Shown: positions 40,144 through 49,175 of the stretch, piece after piece
How the letters are laid out: the number at the start of each line of letters is the position of its first letter
Position numbering within the stretch: position 1 is the first letter of the stretch
The notes under the pieces: model-generated
What the model saw: the letters and a program-made list of their open reading frames with translations, nothing else
Told to the model about the DNA's origin: nothing
The model's database searches: none
Source of the DNA: Pampinifervens sp037481935
Lineage (GTDB): Bacteria; Aquificota; Aquificia; Aquificales; Aquificaceae
Direction: 5' to 3'
NCBI RefSeq assembly: GCF_046159715.1
Contig: NZ_JBJXCT010000002.1
Coordinates: forward strand, 145,049-209,048
DNA: 64,000 nt
Made by a program: the position numbers and the translations under genes

Positions 40144-41250
40144 ATGAAAGAAAACATCACAAATATACTCCTTACAGTGCTTGAATACAGAGATGTGTAT
40201 ACAAGAGGGCATACAGACAGGGGAGTGTTCTACGCTCTGAAGATAGGGGAGAGTATGGGGCTTTCTGGTGAAGAGCTGGAGTATATTCGGATTGGCGGTA
40301 TGGTGCACGACGTGGGTAAAATAGCAATACCCGACGTGATACTCCTCAAGCCAGGGAGACTGACAAAAGAGGAGTTTGAAATAATGAAATTGCACGTGAG
40401 CCTGGGTTATGAGATGGTAAAAGATTCAGAAATACCCGGGGAAGCTCTCAATGTGCTACTCTATCATCAGGAAAAGTATGACGGAAGTGGCTATCCCTTT
40501 GGTTTCAGAGGTGAACAGATACCCTTGCTCGCGAGGATATACACGGTGGCGGATTCCTTTGAAGCCATGACCTCAAGAAGAATATACAAGAAAGCAAAAA
40601 GCTGGGAGCAGGCTATGCAGGAGATGGAAGAACTCGCCTCAATACACTTTGACCCAGATGTTGTGTCTTACGCAGTAAAGACCCTGTATAGTCTGAGGTA
40701 TGTGAGCATAAACCCCTCCCATGTTAATCAGGAAATAGAAAAGATAAGATGGAGCTTCCATTACATGGACCCGACAGGTGCCATAAGGGGTGACCTTTTT
40801 CTTCCGGCTCTGAAGGCCTTTATGGAACAGAAGGACAGCTTCTGCCTTACAGTGTTTGATATAAAGAACCTCACGCATATAAATCTCCAGAGAGGCTGGG
40901 AAGCAGGAAACGAGGCCCTGAAGAGGCTCGTCTGGGCTATAAACCTTCAGTGCTGCTCAATGCATGATATAAAGGATGTTATACTCAAGCTCATGAAGGA
41001 AGATGTTATAGATATAATGAGCCCTGTTATATTCCGCATAGGAGGTGACGAGTTTGCAGTTATTGCACCATATATACCTCCGCAGGAGAAGGTTCTTGGT
41101 GTGGTAAGGAGCATGAAGGAAATAGGAGTTGATATAGACTATTTACAGATGTCCTATCCTTCAACTTTCTCCAGCTATGATGAGGCCCTTGACAGGATAT
41201 TTAACTTTACAAAAAGGAAGCTGCTTGGGCTCTATAATATAACCTCATGA
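40144..41250 (+). CDS. HD-GYP phosphodiesterase fused to a C-terminal GGDEF-like domain
   Basis: A 368-residue c-di-GMP signalling protein. The HD-GYP domain comes first: HDVGKIAIPDVIL (H55-D56) and HQEKYDGSGYP (108-118), in which the usual HH pair is HQ. The C-terminal part has an intact GGDEF (300-304) but a weak metal-binding region. HD-GYP before GGDEF is an unusual order and there is no receiver or sensor. The open frame reaches 40102 inside the MFS gene, but ATG 40144 is the best start. It is coupled to murF by an ATGA overlap. Confidence 0.85.
   Translation: MKENITNILLTVLEYRDVYTRGHTDRGVFYALKIGESMGLSGEELEYIRIGGMVHDVGKIAIPDVILLKPGRLTKEEFEIMKLHVSLGYEMVKDSEIPGEALNVLLYHQEKYDGSGYPFGFRGEQIPLLARIYTVADSFEAMTSRRIYKKAKSWEQAMQEMEELASIHFDPDVVSYAVKTLYSLRYVSINPSHVNQEIEKIRWSFHYMDPTGAIRGDLFLPALKAFMEQKDSFCLTVFDIKNLTHINLQRGWEAGNEALKRLVWAINLQCCSMHDIKDVILKLMKEDVIDIMSPVIFRIGGDEFAVIAPYIPPQEKVLGVVRSMKEIGVDIDYLQMSYPSTFSSYDEALDRIFNFTKRKLLGLYNITS
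41233..41238 (+). promoter_or_regulatory. -10 box of murF
   Basis: TATAAT within the end of the HD-GYP gene, 8 bases before the murF ATG. It would allow murF to be transcribed as a leaderless mRNA apart from the upstream gene. Confidence 0.5.
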
Positions 41251-42563
41251 CAACCCTGGAGCTGGCGGAGCTTCTCAGGGCTCAACATTCTGGAAAACCC
41301 TTACCCTTCAGTGGCTTTTCAATAGATAGCAGAAGCGTGCAGAAAGGACAAGTTTTTGTAGCCATAAGGGGCAAAACCCACGACGGGCATGATTTTGCTC
41401 TGGATGCGCTGAAAAGGGGCGCAGTGGGTGTAATCTGTGAAAGAAGGCTTGAGCTACCCACTGGAGCTCCCCAGATACTGGTGGAGAATTCGCTGGAAGC
41501 CCTCAGAAGCTTTGCTCGCTGGAGAAGGGAAAACTTCAGAGGTAAGGTCATTGCCATAGCCGGGTCTGCAGGCAAGACTACCACAAAGGAGCTTACCGCC
41601 TATCTGCTCTCAAAAGTGGGAAAGGTCTGCAGGACTCCCAGAAACTACAATTCTCAGGTTGGGGTTCCACTTTCGGTGGCAAACTTTGGGGAAGGTTGCC
41701 ATTTCTGGGTTGTGGAGATAGGGGCAAGTCAGAAAGGTGATGTGAGAAGGCTTGTTGAGCTGGTAAGACCCCACATAAGGGCAATAACCGCCATAGGGGA
41801 GGAGCATCTTGAGACCTTTGGGTGTCTTGATGACGTGGTGCTGGGAAACGGGGAGGTTTTCCACCAGATGGAGGAAGAAGACTGGGGCGTATGCCCTTCC
41901 AGCGTATCCCACTGTTATTCCATACATAAAAAGCTTGTATTCGGAGAGGGGGAGTTCAGGGCAGAGAATATAAACCTTTCCGAGGAAGGTATTAGCTTCA
42001 GGGTCTATGGAGTGGATGTGTTTATTCCAGTGCCAAGCCTGGCTCTGATAGAAAACTCCCTTTGTGCCTTCGCCATACTCAGGACTCTGGACATTGACTG
42101 GAAAGACCTCGTCCACTATCTTGCAGATTTTCACCCCGTGGAAGGACGCTTTCGTATACTGAGAAAAGGAAAGGTAGTTCTGGTAGATGATACTTACAAC
42201 GCCAATCCACCTTCTGTCAGGATGGCTCTGAAAAGTCTCAGCCTGTTCAGGACTCGAAGAATCGCAGTTCTTGGCGACATGCTGGAGCTTGGAAAGGACT
42301 CTGAGCACTACCACAGAGAAACAGGGAGGCTATGTGCGGAGCTTGGCATAGATGTATGCCTGTTCCTGGGAGAGCACATGAAGCATGCCTATGAGTTATG
42401 CAAAGAGCTGGGAGGAAGGTGCTACCATTTTAAAGCACCAGAGGAACTTCTTGACTGGCTTCTCAGGAATGTCAGTGGGAAAGCTGTTATACTTTTTAAA
42501 GGTTCAAGAGGCATGAACATGGAAAGGCTGGTGGAGGGCTTTTTGAATGGCAGAGCTGATTGA
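41247..42563 (+). CDS. murF: UDP-N-acetylmuramoyl-tripeptide--D-alanyl-D-alanine ligase
   Basis: Last cytoplasmic amino-acid addition in peptidoglycan precursor synthesis. The 438-residue Mur ligase has SIDSRSVQKGQVFVAIRG, the P-loop AGSAGKTTTKEL, NYNSQVGVPLSV, EIGASQKGDV and DDTYNANPPSVRMAL. It overlaps the PilZ gene by 17 bases. Other mur genes are not in the window. Confidence 0.95.
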   Translation: MTTLELAELLRAQHSGKPLPFSGFSIDSRSVQKGQVFVAIRGKTHDGHDFALDALKRGAVGVICERRLELPTGAPQILVENSLEALRSFARWRRENFRGKVIAIAGSAGKTTTKELTAYLLSKVGKVCRTPRNYNSQVGVPLSVANFGEGCHFWVVEIGASQKGDVRRLVELVRPHIRAITAIGEEHLETFGCLDDVVLGNGEVFHQMEEEDWGVCPSSVSHCYSIHKKLVFGEGEFRAENINLSEEGISFRVYGVDVFIPVPSLALIENSLCAFAILRTLDIDWKDLVHYLADFHPVEGRFRILRKGKVVLVDDTYNANPPSVRMALKSLSLFRTRRIAVLGDMLELGKDSEHYHRETGRLCAELGIDVCLFLGEHMKHAYELCKELGGRCYHFKAPEELLDWLLRNVSGKAVILFKGSRGMNMERLVEGFLNGRAD

Positions 42564-43146
42564 TGTTTATAAGAACCTTGAGGGGGGCATACTGTTTCAT
42601 ACGAAGCTTGAAAAGCTCAAGTATCAGGAGGGAAAGGTATACCTGAACCCTACCCCCCTCGCCAGAAGGCTGATACTGACTGGAGATGTGATAAATCTGG
42701 GATACATGAACTTTGTGCTTCCAGGAAGGGTTGTAGGTAAAAACGAAAATATTATAGTAAACATCTTTTATGCAGGCGAGGGAAGGCTCGGAGACAGAAG
42801 CAAGCCTAGGGTTCCGGTTCAGAAGGAACATGCCTTTATGGTTCTCCTCAAGATTGGTGGCATCTTCCGAACCTTCGAGCCAGTTGACATATCGGAGGGT
42901 GGTTTCTCCCTTGTGATAACAGATTCTTCCCTCGTGCCTGAAATGATGAACAAGAGCCTGGATTTTAAGATTACGGGCAGAGAAGAGCTTTCTGGAGTCT
43001 CTGGCACTGCAAGGCTTGTGGGTATAGTGGAAGAAAGACCCTACAGTTCAAAGCTTGCTTTTGAGGTTGATATTGATGATGCCAGCTCCACTAAGATAAG
43101 GCTATATGTTATAAACACCATAAAGAGGTTGTTGAGTGGTGCTTGA
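42547..43146 (+). CDS. PilZ-domain c-di-GMP receptor
   Basis: A 199-residue protein with an N-terminal YcgR-like beta domain (about 1-80) and a C-terminal PilZ domain. Both halves of the ligand motif are there: R84-S-K-P-R88 (RxxxR) and D114-I-S-E-G-G119 (D/NxSxxG). It probably reads out the c-di-GMP level set by the GGDEF, EAL and HD-GYP proteins in this window, for motility or envelope control. It overlaps murF by 17 bases. Confidence 0.88.
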   Translation: MAELIDVYKNLEGGILFHTKLEKLKYQEGKVYLNPTPLARRLILTGDVINLGYMNFVLPGRVVGKNENIIVNIFYAGEGRLGDRSKPRVPVQKEHAFMVLLKIGGIFRTFEPVDISEGGFSLVITDSSLVPEMMNKSLDFKITGREELSGVSGTARLVGIVEERPYSSKLAFEVDIDDASSTKIRLYVINTIKRLLSGA

Positions 43147-43170
43147 CATATTAGAATATAATGATATAAT
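43143..43170 (+). promoter_or_regulatory. Promoter of the RND efflux operon
   Basis: TTGACA (43143-43148), a 16-base spacer and TATAAT (43165-43170). A second TATAAT lies at 43157-43162. The ATG at 43186 follows by 15 bases, without a Shine-Dalgarno. Confidence 0.65.
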
Positions 43171-43185
43171 TATATTGCGATAATC

Positions 43186-44496
43186 ATGGGAGTGTTGATT
43201 TTATTGCTCACACTGCTAACTCTGGCTTTTGCCAGGGATATTACCCTGAAAGAGGTGGTGGACCTGGCACTCAAGAACAGCCCTCTGATAAAGTCTGCTC
43301 AGAGGGATTTGAGAGCTCAGGAGCTTGAACTCAAGGCTGCAAGAGGTGCCCTCTTCCCCAGGGTTAAACTGGAAGAAACCTTCACAAGAACAGACATGCC
43401 CGCCTACGCCTTCATGAGCCGGCTCAATCAGGAAAGAATAACACAGCAAGACTTTGACCCAGGGAGGTTAAACAACCCCTCATCCATAGACAACTTTGAG
43501 ACAAAGCTTACCCTTGAGGTGCCCATATGGCTGGGTGGTAAAATTCAGTCTGCACAGAAAATGGCGGAGTATGAATACAGAGCGGTGGGTTTTGAAGCTG
43601 GAAGAAGGGAGGAGGAGGTTATAAGGCAGGTATACCATGCATACATGGAGGCAGTTCTTGCAAAGGAAGCTATAAAAGTGGCCAGACAGGCAGTTGAGGA
43701 TGCAAGAGAGCATCTCAGACTTGCAGAGCAGATGCACAGCGTTGGCATAGCTCTGCTTTCTGATGTGCTCAGGGCAAAGGTGTATCTCTCCAAGGCGGAG
43801 GAAAACTTAGATAAGGCCATAAGGGGCTATCAGGTTGCAAAGAAGGGGCTTGAAGTAGCAATAGGTTTAAAGCTTGGAGACTTTGATGTTCAGGATGAAA
43901 GCGCTTGCCCTGCGGTAAACCTCCAGGCTCTAAAAGAAAGAGTTCTGGGCAGGAAGGATATAAGAGCCCTTGAGGAGAGGCTAAAGGCACTGGAAGAAGC
44001 CTACAGGCTCACTCTTTCAGACAACCTTCCTCAGGTTTACGCCTTTGCCCAGTATTTTCTAAACTCTAAGGAATATCCTTTTGGTGCTGACGGAAAAGGC
44101 TACCTTGCGGGAATAGGCATCTCCTGGACCTTTGACACTGGACTGACCACATTCAGAAAGGCTCAGGCAAACCTTGAAAGAAAGGCAAGCCTTCAGGAGA
44201 AGTTAAAGCTCCTGAGGGATTCTGCGGTTTTTGACCTTGAGAAGTCTTACGCCGAGTATGAGAACGCTCTGGATATGCTCAGGTCCGCTGAAGACAGGAT
44301 AAGGGCAAGTCAGGAGGTTCTCAGGGTCATGGAGGTCCGATACAGAAATGGACTTGCCAGGATGGTGGATATACTTGATGCCCAGACAGAGCTTGACAGG
44401 GCAAGACTGGAGAAGGTTCAGGCAATAAACGCCTGCCACAAGGCTTACATGGATATCCTCTATAACGCAGGCTCCGTAGAGGAGGTGAAAAAATGA
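43186..44496 (+). CDS. TolC-family outer membrane efflux protein
   Basis: Outer-membrane channel of a tripartite efflux pump. The 436-residue precursor has a signal peptide (about 1-16) and two long alpha-helical repeats with the family start DITLKEVVDLALKNSPLIKSAQRDL and the C-terminal YAEYENALDMLRSAEDRI and RYRNGLARMVDILDAQTEL. It is the first gene of the operon and overlaps the adaptor gene by 4 bases. Confidence 0.92.
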   Translation: MGVLILLLTLLTLAFARDITLKEVVDLALKNSPLIKSAQRDLRAQELELKAARGALFPRVKLEETFTRTDMPAYAFMSRLNQERITQQDFDPGRLNNPSSIDNFETKLTLEVPIWLGGKIQSAQKMAEYEYRAVGFEAGRREEEVIRQVYHAYMEAVLAKEAIKVARQAVEDAREHLRLAEQMHSVGIALLSDVLRAKVYLSKAEENLDKAIRGYQVAKKGLEVAIGLKLGDFDVQDESACPAVNLQALKERVLGRKDIRALEERLKALEEAYRLTLSDNLPQVYAFAQYFLNSKEYPFGADGKGYLAGIGISWTFDTGLTTFRKAQANLERKASLQEKLKLLRDSAVFDLEKSYAEYENALDMLRSAEDRIRASQEVLRVMEVRYRNGLARMVDILDAQTELDRARLEKVQAINACHKAYMDILYNAGSVEEVKK

Positions 44497-45611
44497 AGGG
44501 CTGGATAAAGTATGCAGTATTTGTCCTTATAATCCTTGCCATGGTGGTCTGGCTCGGGGGGTTTCTCACAAAAAAAGAAAAACCTGGCGAGGTATCTCAG
44601 GAGGCAAAGGTTGTTCATGGTATCACCACAGGCAATGTGGAAAGGCTTTCTGAAGTTCTTAGCCCCTACACAGGTCAGATAGTGGCGGACAAAAGGGTGG
44701 AAGTTTCCACAAGGATTATGGGAAGGGTGAAGCATGTTCTGGTGAAGGAGGGTGACAGTGTAAGGATGGGTCAGCTCCTTGTGAGCATAGATGCGGAGGA
44801 CATAAGGGCTCAGGCGGAGGCAGTGCAACATCAGATAGCTCAGGCGGAGCAGGCACTCAGGTCAGCATCCGCAAACTATGAGGCCGTAAAAAAGACCTTT
44901 GAAAGGTATTCAGCCCTTCTAAAGGAGGGTGCCATAACGCAGCAGGAGTTTGACCAGATAAAGGCACAGTTTGAGTCAGCAGAGGCTCAGGTGGCACAGG
45001 CAAGGGCGGGTGTAAAAGCAACACAGAGCCAGAAACAGGCAGTGGTCAGCAATCTCAAGTATGCGGGTATAACCTCGCCGGTGAACGGCTATGTGGTGCA
45101 GAAGGGAGTTGACGCTGGAGACCTTGCAGTGCCGGGTCATCCACTTCTTGTCTTGGAATCACCACCCTATCTATTTGAAGTCTTCCTGCCAGAAAGGTTC
45201 GCAGGCAGGGTCATGGCAGGTCAGGAGTATGAGGTAAGCATATCGGGGTTGAACAAAAAAGTCAGAGGCAGAGTGGTGGAGGTATCTCCTGCCCTTGACC
45301 CAATCACCAGAACCTTCAGGGTTAAGGTAAAGCTTGAGGATACCCAGGGTATAAGAAGCGGTATGTATGCCAGCATACTTATACCGGAAAGGGTGGAAGT
45401 GTTTCTTGTGCCAGAGGCTGCCATCGTGAAACGCTTTGACTTTACAGGTGTGTGGGTTGTAAAGCCTGACAACACCCTTGAGCTCAGGTTTGTCAGGCTG
45501 GGTGAGAAGAGGGGAGACAAGGTGGAGGTGCTGTCAGGTCTAAGGGAGGGTGAGAGGATAGTCATCCAGGGCATAGAGAAGGCCTGTGAGGGTTGCAGGG
45601 TAGGAGGCTGA
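44493..45611 (+). CDS. RND efflux membrane fusion (adaptor) protein
   Basis: Periplasmic adaptor linking the RND pump to TolC. The 372-residue protein has an N-terminal membrane anchor (VFVLIILAMVVWLGGFL), a lipoyl-like domain with VSTRIMGRVKHVLVKEGDSVRMGQLL, a long coiled-coil hairpin (about 110-190) and the beta-barrel part ITSPVNGYVVQKGVDAGDLA. It overlaps the outer membrane gene by 4 bases. Confidence 0.93.
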   Translation: MKGWIKYAVFVLIILAMVVWLGGFLTKKEKPGEVSQEAKVVHGITTGNVERLSEVLSPYTGQIVADKRVEVSTRIMGRVKHVLVKEGDSVRMGQLLVSIDAEDIRAQAEAVQHQIAQAEQALRSASANYEAVKKTFERYSALLKEGAITQQEFDQIKAQFESAEAQVAQARAGVKATQSQKQAVVSNLKYAGITSPVNGYVVQKGVDAGDLAVPGHPLLVLESPPYLFEVFLPERFAGRVMAGQEYEVSISGLNKKVRGRVVEVSPALDPITRTFRVKVKLEDTQGIRSGMYASILIPERVEVFLVPEAAIVKRFDFTGVWVVKPDNTLELRFVRLGEKRGDKVEVLSGLREGERIVIQGIEKACEGCRVGG

Positions 45612-45613
45612 GC

Positions 45614-48600
45614 ATGTATGGCTTTGCTGGAAGGCTTGCCAACTACTTTATAGACTCAAAGCTCACTCCAGTTATTATACTGGTTTCCCTTGCCCTTGGT
45701 CTTTTTGCCGTTATTACCACTCCAAAGGATGAGGAGCCACAGATAGTGGTTCCCATGATAGACATAATGATTTCCTACCCAGGTGCAACCCCAGAGGAGG
45801 TGGAAAGGAGGGTTGTGGCACCCCTTGAAAAGAAGCTCTGGGAGCTCAAAGACATTGAATACATTTACTCTGCAAGTATGGAAGGCATGGCGGTGGTCAC
45901 CGCCAGATTTTATGTGGGAACGAACCCGGTAAAAGCCTTGGTGGACCTCAACACCAAGATGATGTCTGCCATGGACCTTGCACCCCCGGGAGTGATGCTG
46001 CCACCCCTCGTAAAGCCAAAATCCATAGACGATGTGCCCATACTTACCCTTACACTCTGGGGCAAAAACTACGACCCCTACGACCTGAGACGCATATCCG
46101 AAGCCCTTGAAAACGAGATAAAGAAGGTTCAGAATGTGGCTGATGTTTTTCTTGTGGGTGGAAGACCAAGGCAGGTGCGCATAATCCTTGACCCGCAGAG
46201 AATGGCTGGCTATGGTATATCCCCTCTTCATATAGCCCACCTCCTTCAGGCTGCAAACGCCCAGTCTCTGAGCGGTAAGGTGGTTCAGGGTGGCAGGGAA
46301 TATCTTGTGAGAACGGGGGAATTTCTAAGGTCGAAGGAGGATGTGGAAAACATAGTGGTTGGTGTCTTCAACGGAAAACCAGTTTATATGAAAGATGTGG
46401 CCACTGTGGTGGATGGTCCCTCTGAGGTGAGGGATTATACCCTGATGGGTTTTGGACCAAGGCATGAGGAAAAGGGCATACAGGGTGTAAAACCTGGAGA
46501 ACTTTACCCCGCCGTTACCATAGCTGTTTCCAAGAGGGTGGGAACAAATGCGGTGGAAGTAGCTCAGGAGGTTCTTGAGCTGGTTGACCATCTCAAAGGG
46601 AAGATAATACCAAAAGACCTTGAGGTTACCATAACAAGAAACTACGGAGAGACGGCGAAGGAAAAGGCAGACACCCTCATAAAGAAGCTAATAATAGCCA
46701 CTTTTTCCGTCATACTCCTGATTGCAGTAGCCCTTGGCTTTAAAGAGGCCATAGTAGTAGGCATTGCGGTGCCCGTCACCCTTGCCATAGCTCTCTTTCT
46801 CAGTCAGGTTTTTGGCTTTACTCTGAACAGGGTTACCCTCTTTGCCCTCATATTTGCCATAGGAATTCTCGTGGACGACGCCATAGTGGTGGTGGAGAAT
46901 GTGCACAGGTGGTTTGAGCTCAAGCTGGCAAAGACGCCCAGGGAGGCAATAGTCAGGGCAACAGACGAGGTGGGAAATCCCACAATCCTTGCCACCTTCA
47001 CCGTCATAGCAGCCCTCATGCCCATGGCTTTTGTGACAGGTCTTATGGGTCCCTACATGAGGCCCATACCCATAAATGCTTCTGTTGCCATGTTTTTCTC
47101 ACTGCTGGTTGCCTTTATCATAACCCCCTGGGCGAGCTATCTGCTCCTGAGGAAAAAGTTTGACCAGGAGCATGAAAAGCATGAAGTGAACATAAGAGAA
47201 ACAGCCTTCTGGAAAATATATTCCCGTCTTATGGTCCCACTCCTGACAAGCAGAGCAAAAAGATACGCCTTTTATGGCTTCACTCTTGCCCTGATGGGTC
47301 TGTCTGTGGGGCTTCTTCTCACAAAGGTAGTGGTTGTCAAGATGCTACCCTACGATAACAAGAGCGAGCTTCAGGTAGTTATAGACATGCCCGAGGGAAC
47401 CCCTCTTGAGAAAACCCTTGAGGCCACAAGAGCCATAGGCGACTACATATCAAGGCAGTCCATAGTAACCGATTATCAGATATACGTGGGAACATCTTCA
47501 CCCTTTAACTTCAATGGATTGGTAAGACACTACTACCTGCGTCAGGGCTCAAACCTTGCAGACATTCAGGTAAACCTTATAAACAAGGACAAGCGCCAGG
47601 AGCAATCTCATGACTTTGCCAAGAGGATAAGACCTGCGGTTCACGAGATAGGGAGGAAATACGGAGCAAAGTATGTGGCAGTAGTGGAAGTTCCACCGGG
47701 GCCACCAGTCCTGTCACCTATAGTGGCGGAGGTGTATGGTCCAGACCTCAGGCTTCAGCAGGAGTTTGCCAGAGAGGTGCTAAAAGTTTTCAGGGAGAGT
47801 AAGAGCATAACAGATGAGGGTATATACCTGGAGGACCCTGCACCTCTCTTGAGACTGGCAGTAAAGGAAGACAAGGCAAAGCTGGCAGGTTTTTCAAAGC
47901 AGGAGATTGTCCACACAGTCCAGGCATTGCTTGGGGGTTATCAGGCAGGCATAATGCAGAATACGGACACAGAGCACACACCCATAATAGTGAGGTTTGA
48001 CGAAAAATACAGAACCCTTGACATGCTCCATATGCTTCAGGTAACCACAAGGGATGGTAAAAGAGTGCCCCTTTCAGAGCTCGTTGAGCTAAAAGAGGAC
48101 ACCGCACCGCCTACCATCTACCGCAAAAACCTCAGGCGCGTGGTGTATGTAATAGGCGATGTAGCAGGAAGAGAGGAAGCGCCCTTCTACGGTATTCTTG
48201 ATGTGAGGTCGCAGATAAATAGCCTGCCCAACCCTTATGGAGGTGTTAAAGAGCTCTGGATGTCCCTGCCCCTTCTGGAGGATGGCCTTTATGTGAAGTG
48301 GGACGGTGAGATGCACATTACCCTTGAGGTCTTCAGAGACCTGGGGCTTGCCTTTGGAGTTGCCCTCTTTGTAATGTATGTGCTTATCCTTGGTTGGTTT
48401 AAGGACTTCAGAATCCCAGGCATAATAATGGCACCCATACCTCTTACCCTCGTGGGTATAATACCAGGACATCTTATAATGAACGCCTTCTTTACCGCTA
48501 CTTCCATGATAGGCTTTATTGCCCTTGCGGGCATAATAGTGAGAAACTCTATACTGCTTGTAGACTTTGCAGAGGAAAGAATCAAGGATGGAGTTCCTCC

Positions 48601-48856
48601 CCATCTTGCCGTGGTGGAAGCGGGCGTCATAAGGACAAGACCTATACTGCTCACTGCGGTGGCAGTCATAGTGGGCGCCTTTGTCATAATCTTTGACCCT
48701 ATCTTCAACGGCCTTGCCATATCCCTTATATTTGGAACCATAGGCTCCACAACTCTCACCCTTGTCCTGATACCTGTAATGTATTACGCCAGCAGGGTCA
48801 AGAGGATGGAAACCCTCCCGACCCCAGAAGAGGTGCAGAAAGACATTCTCAGATAA
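45614..48856 (+). CDS. RND efflux pump inner membrane permease
   Basis: Proton-driven pump of the AcrB superfamily, 1080 residues with 12 membrane helices and two large periplasmic loops. The proton relay is seen in GILVDDAIVVVENVH with two adjacent Asp. YPGATPEEVERRVVAPLEKKLWELKDIEYIYS is the conserved porter segment. The open frame starts at 45593, but ATG 45614, with GGAGG 7 bases before it, is the likely start. Substrate (drug, metal or solvent) is not readable. Its end overlaps the CBM48 gene by 8 bases. Confidence 0.93.
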   Translation: MYGFAGRLANYFIDSKLTPVIILVSLALGLFAVITTPKDEEPQIVVPMIDIMISYPGATPEEVERRVVAPLEKKLWELKDIEYIYSASMEGMAVVTARFYVGTNPVKALVDLNTKMMSAMDLAPPGVMLPPLVKPKSIDDVPILTLTLWGKNYDPYDLRRISEALENEIKKVQNVADVFLVGGRPRQVRIILDPQRMAGYGISPLHIAHLLQAANAQSLSGKVVQGGREYLVRTGEFLRSKEDVENIVVGVFNGKPVYMKDVATVVDGPSEVRDYTLMGFGPRHEEKGIQGVKPGELYPAVTIAVSKRVGTNAVEVAQEVLELVDHLKGKIIPKDLEVTITRNYGETAKEKADTLIKKLIIATFSVILLIAVALGFKEAIVVGIAVPVTLAIALFLSQVFGFTLNRVTLFALIFAIGILVDDAIVVVENVHRWFELKLAKTPREAIVRATDEVGNPTILATFTVIAALMPMAFVTGLMGPYMRPIPINASVAMFFSLLVAFIITPWASYLLLRKKFDQEHEKHEVNIRETAFWKIYSRLMVPLLTSRAKRYAFYGFTLALMGLSVGLLLTKVVVVKMLPYDNKSELQVVIDMPEGTPLEKTLEATRAIGDYISRQSIVTDYQIYVGTSSPFNFNGLVRHYYLRQGSNLADIQVNLINKDKRQEQSHDFAKRIRPAVHEIGRKYGAKYVAVVEVPPGPPVLSPIVAEVYGPDLRLQQEFAREVLKVFRESKSITDEGIYLEDPAPLLRLAVKEDKAKLAGFSKQEIVHTVQALLGGYQAGIMQNTDTEHTPIIVRFDEKYRTLDMLHMLQVTTRDGKRVPLSELVELKEDTAPPTIYRKNLRRVVYVIGDVAGREEAPFYGILDVRSQINSLPNPYGGVKELWMSLPLLEDGLYVKWDGEMHITLEVFRDLGLAFGVALFVMYVLILGWFKDFRIPGIIMAPIPLTLVGIIPGHLIMNAFFTATSMIGFIALAGIIVRNSILLVDFAEERIKDGVPPHLAVVEAGVIRTRPILLTAVAVIVGAFVIIFDPIFNGLAISLIFGTIGSTTLTLVLIPVMYYASRVKRMETLPTPEEVQKDILR

Positions 48857-49136
48857 TTAGGAGGCTGTCTGTGGTGCCAAAGGGGTTGGGCACCTGCTGG
48901 TCTGCAGACAGCTCATTCTCCCAGTGCTGTCCATCAATAAGGTATTTGAACCTGTAGCTCCTTCCAGTTTTCAGCCTCTTGCTTATCCAGAAGGTGCCGT
49001 CCTTTTTCCTCTTCATTGGTTCAGGCTTCCAGTTGTTCCATTCACCAACCAGCTCCACCCTCTGAGCATCATCCCTCTTCACATAAAAGCTAACCACGCA
49101 TATGTCCTTGCCTTCCTGATAGGTCTTTGTAACCAT
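48849..49136 (-). CDS. Free-standing glycogen-binding (CBM48/isoamylase N-terminal) domain protein
   Basis: A 95-residue single-domain protein: VELVGEWNNWKPEPMKRKKDGTFWISKRL, then YRFKYLIDGQHWENE and NPFGTTDSLL. This is the AMPK-beta/CBM48 fold that normally sits at the N-terminus of glycogen-branching or debranching enzymes. Here it stands alone. It may bind glycogen (glgA is at 29726) or another alpha-glucan. AGGAGGTGG precedes the ATG. Confidence 0.88.
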   Translation of the reverse strand: MVTKTYQEGKDICVVSFYVKRDDAQRVELVGEWNNWKPEPMKRKKDGTFWISKRLKTGRSYRFKYLIDGQHWENELSADQQVPNPFGTTDSLLII

Positions 49137-49175
49137 GTGCCACCTCCTCTAATTATTATGCTACCATATATAGGC

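Noticed and set aside
48924..49175. Long N-terminal extension of TrpE
   Set aside because: It runs antisense to the CBM48 gene and has no family similarity; ATG 49176 gives the normal TrpE start.
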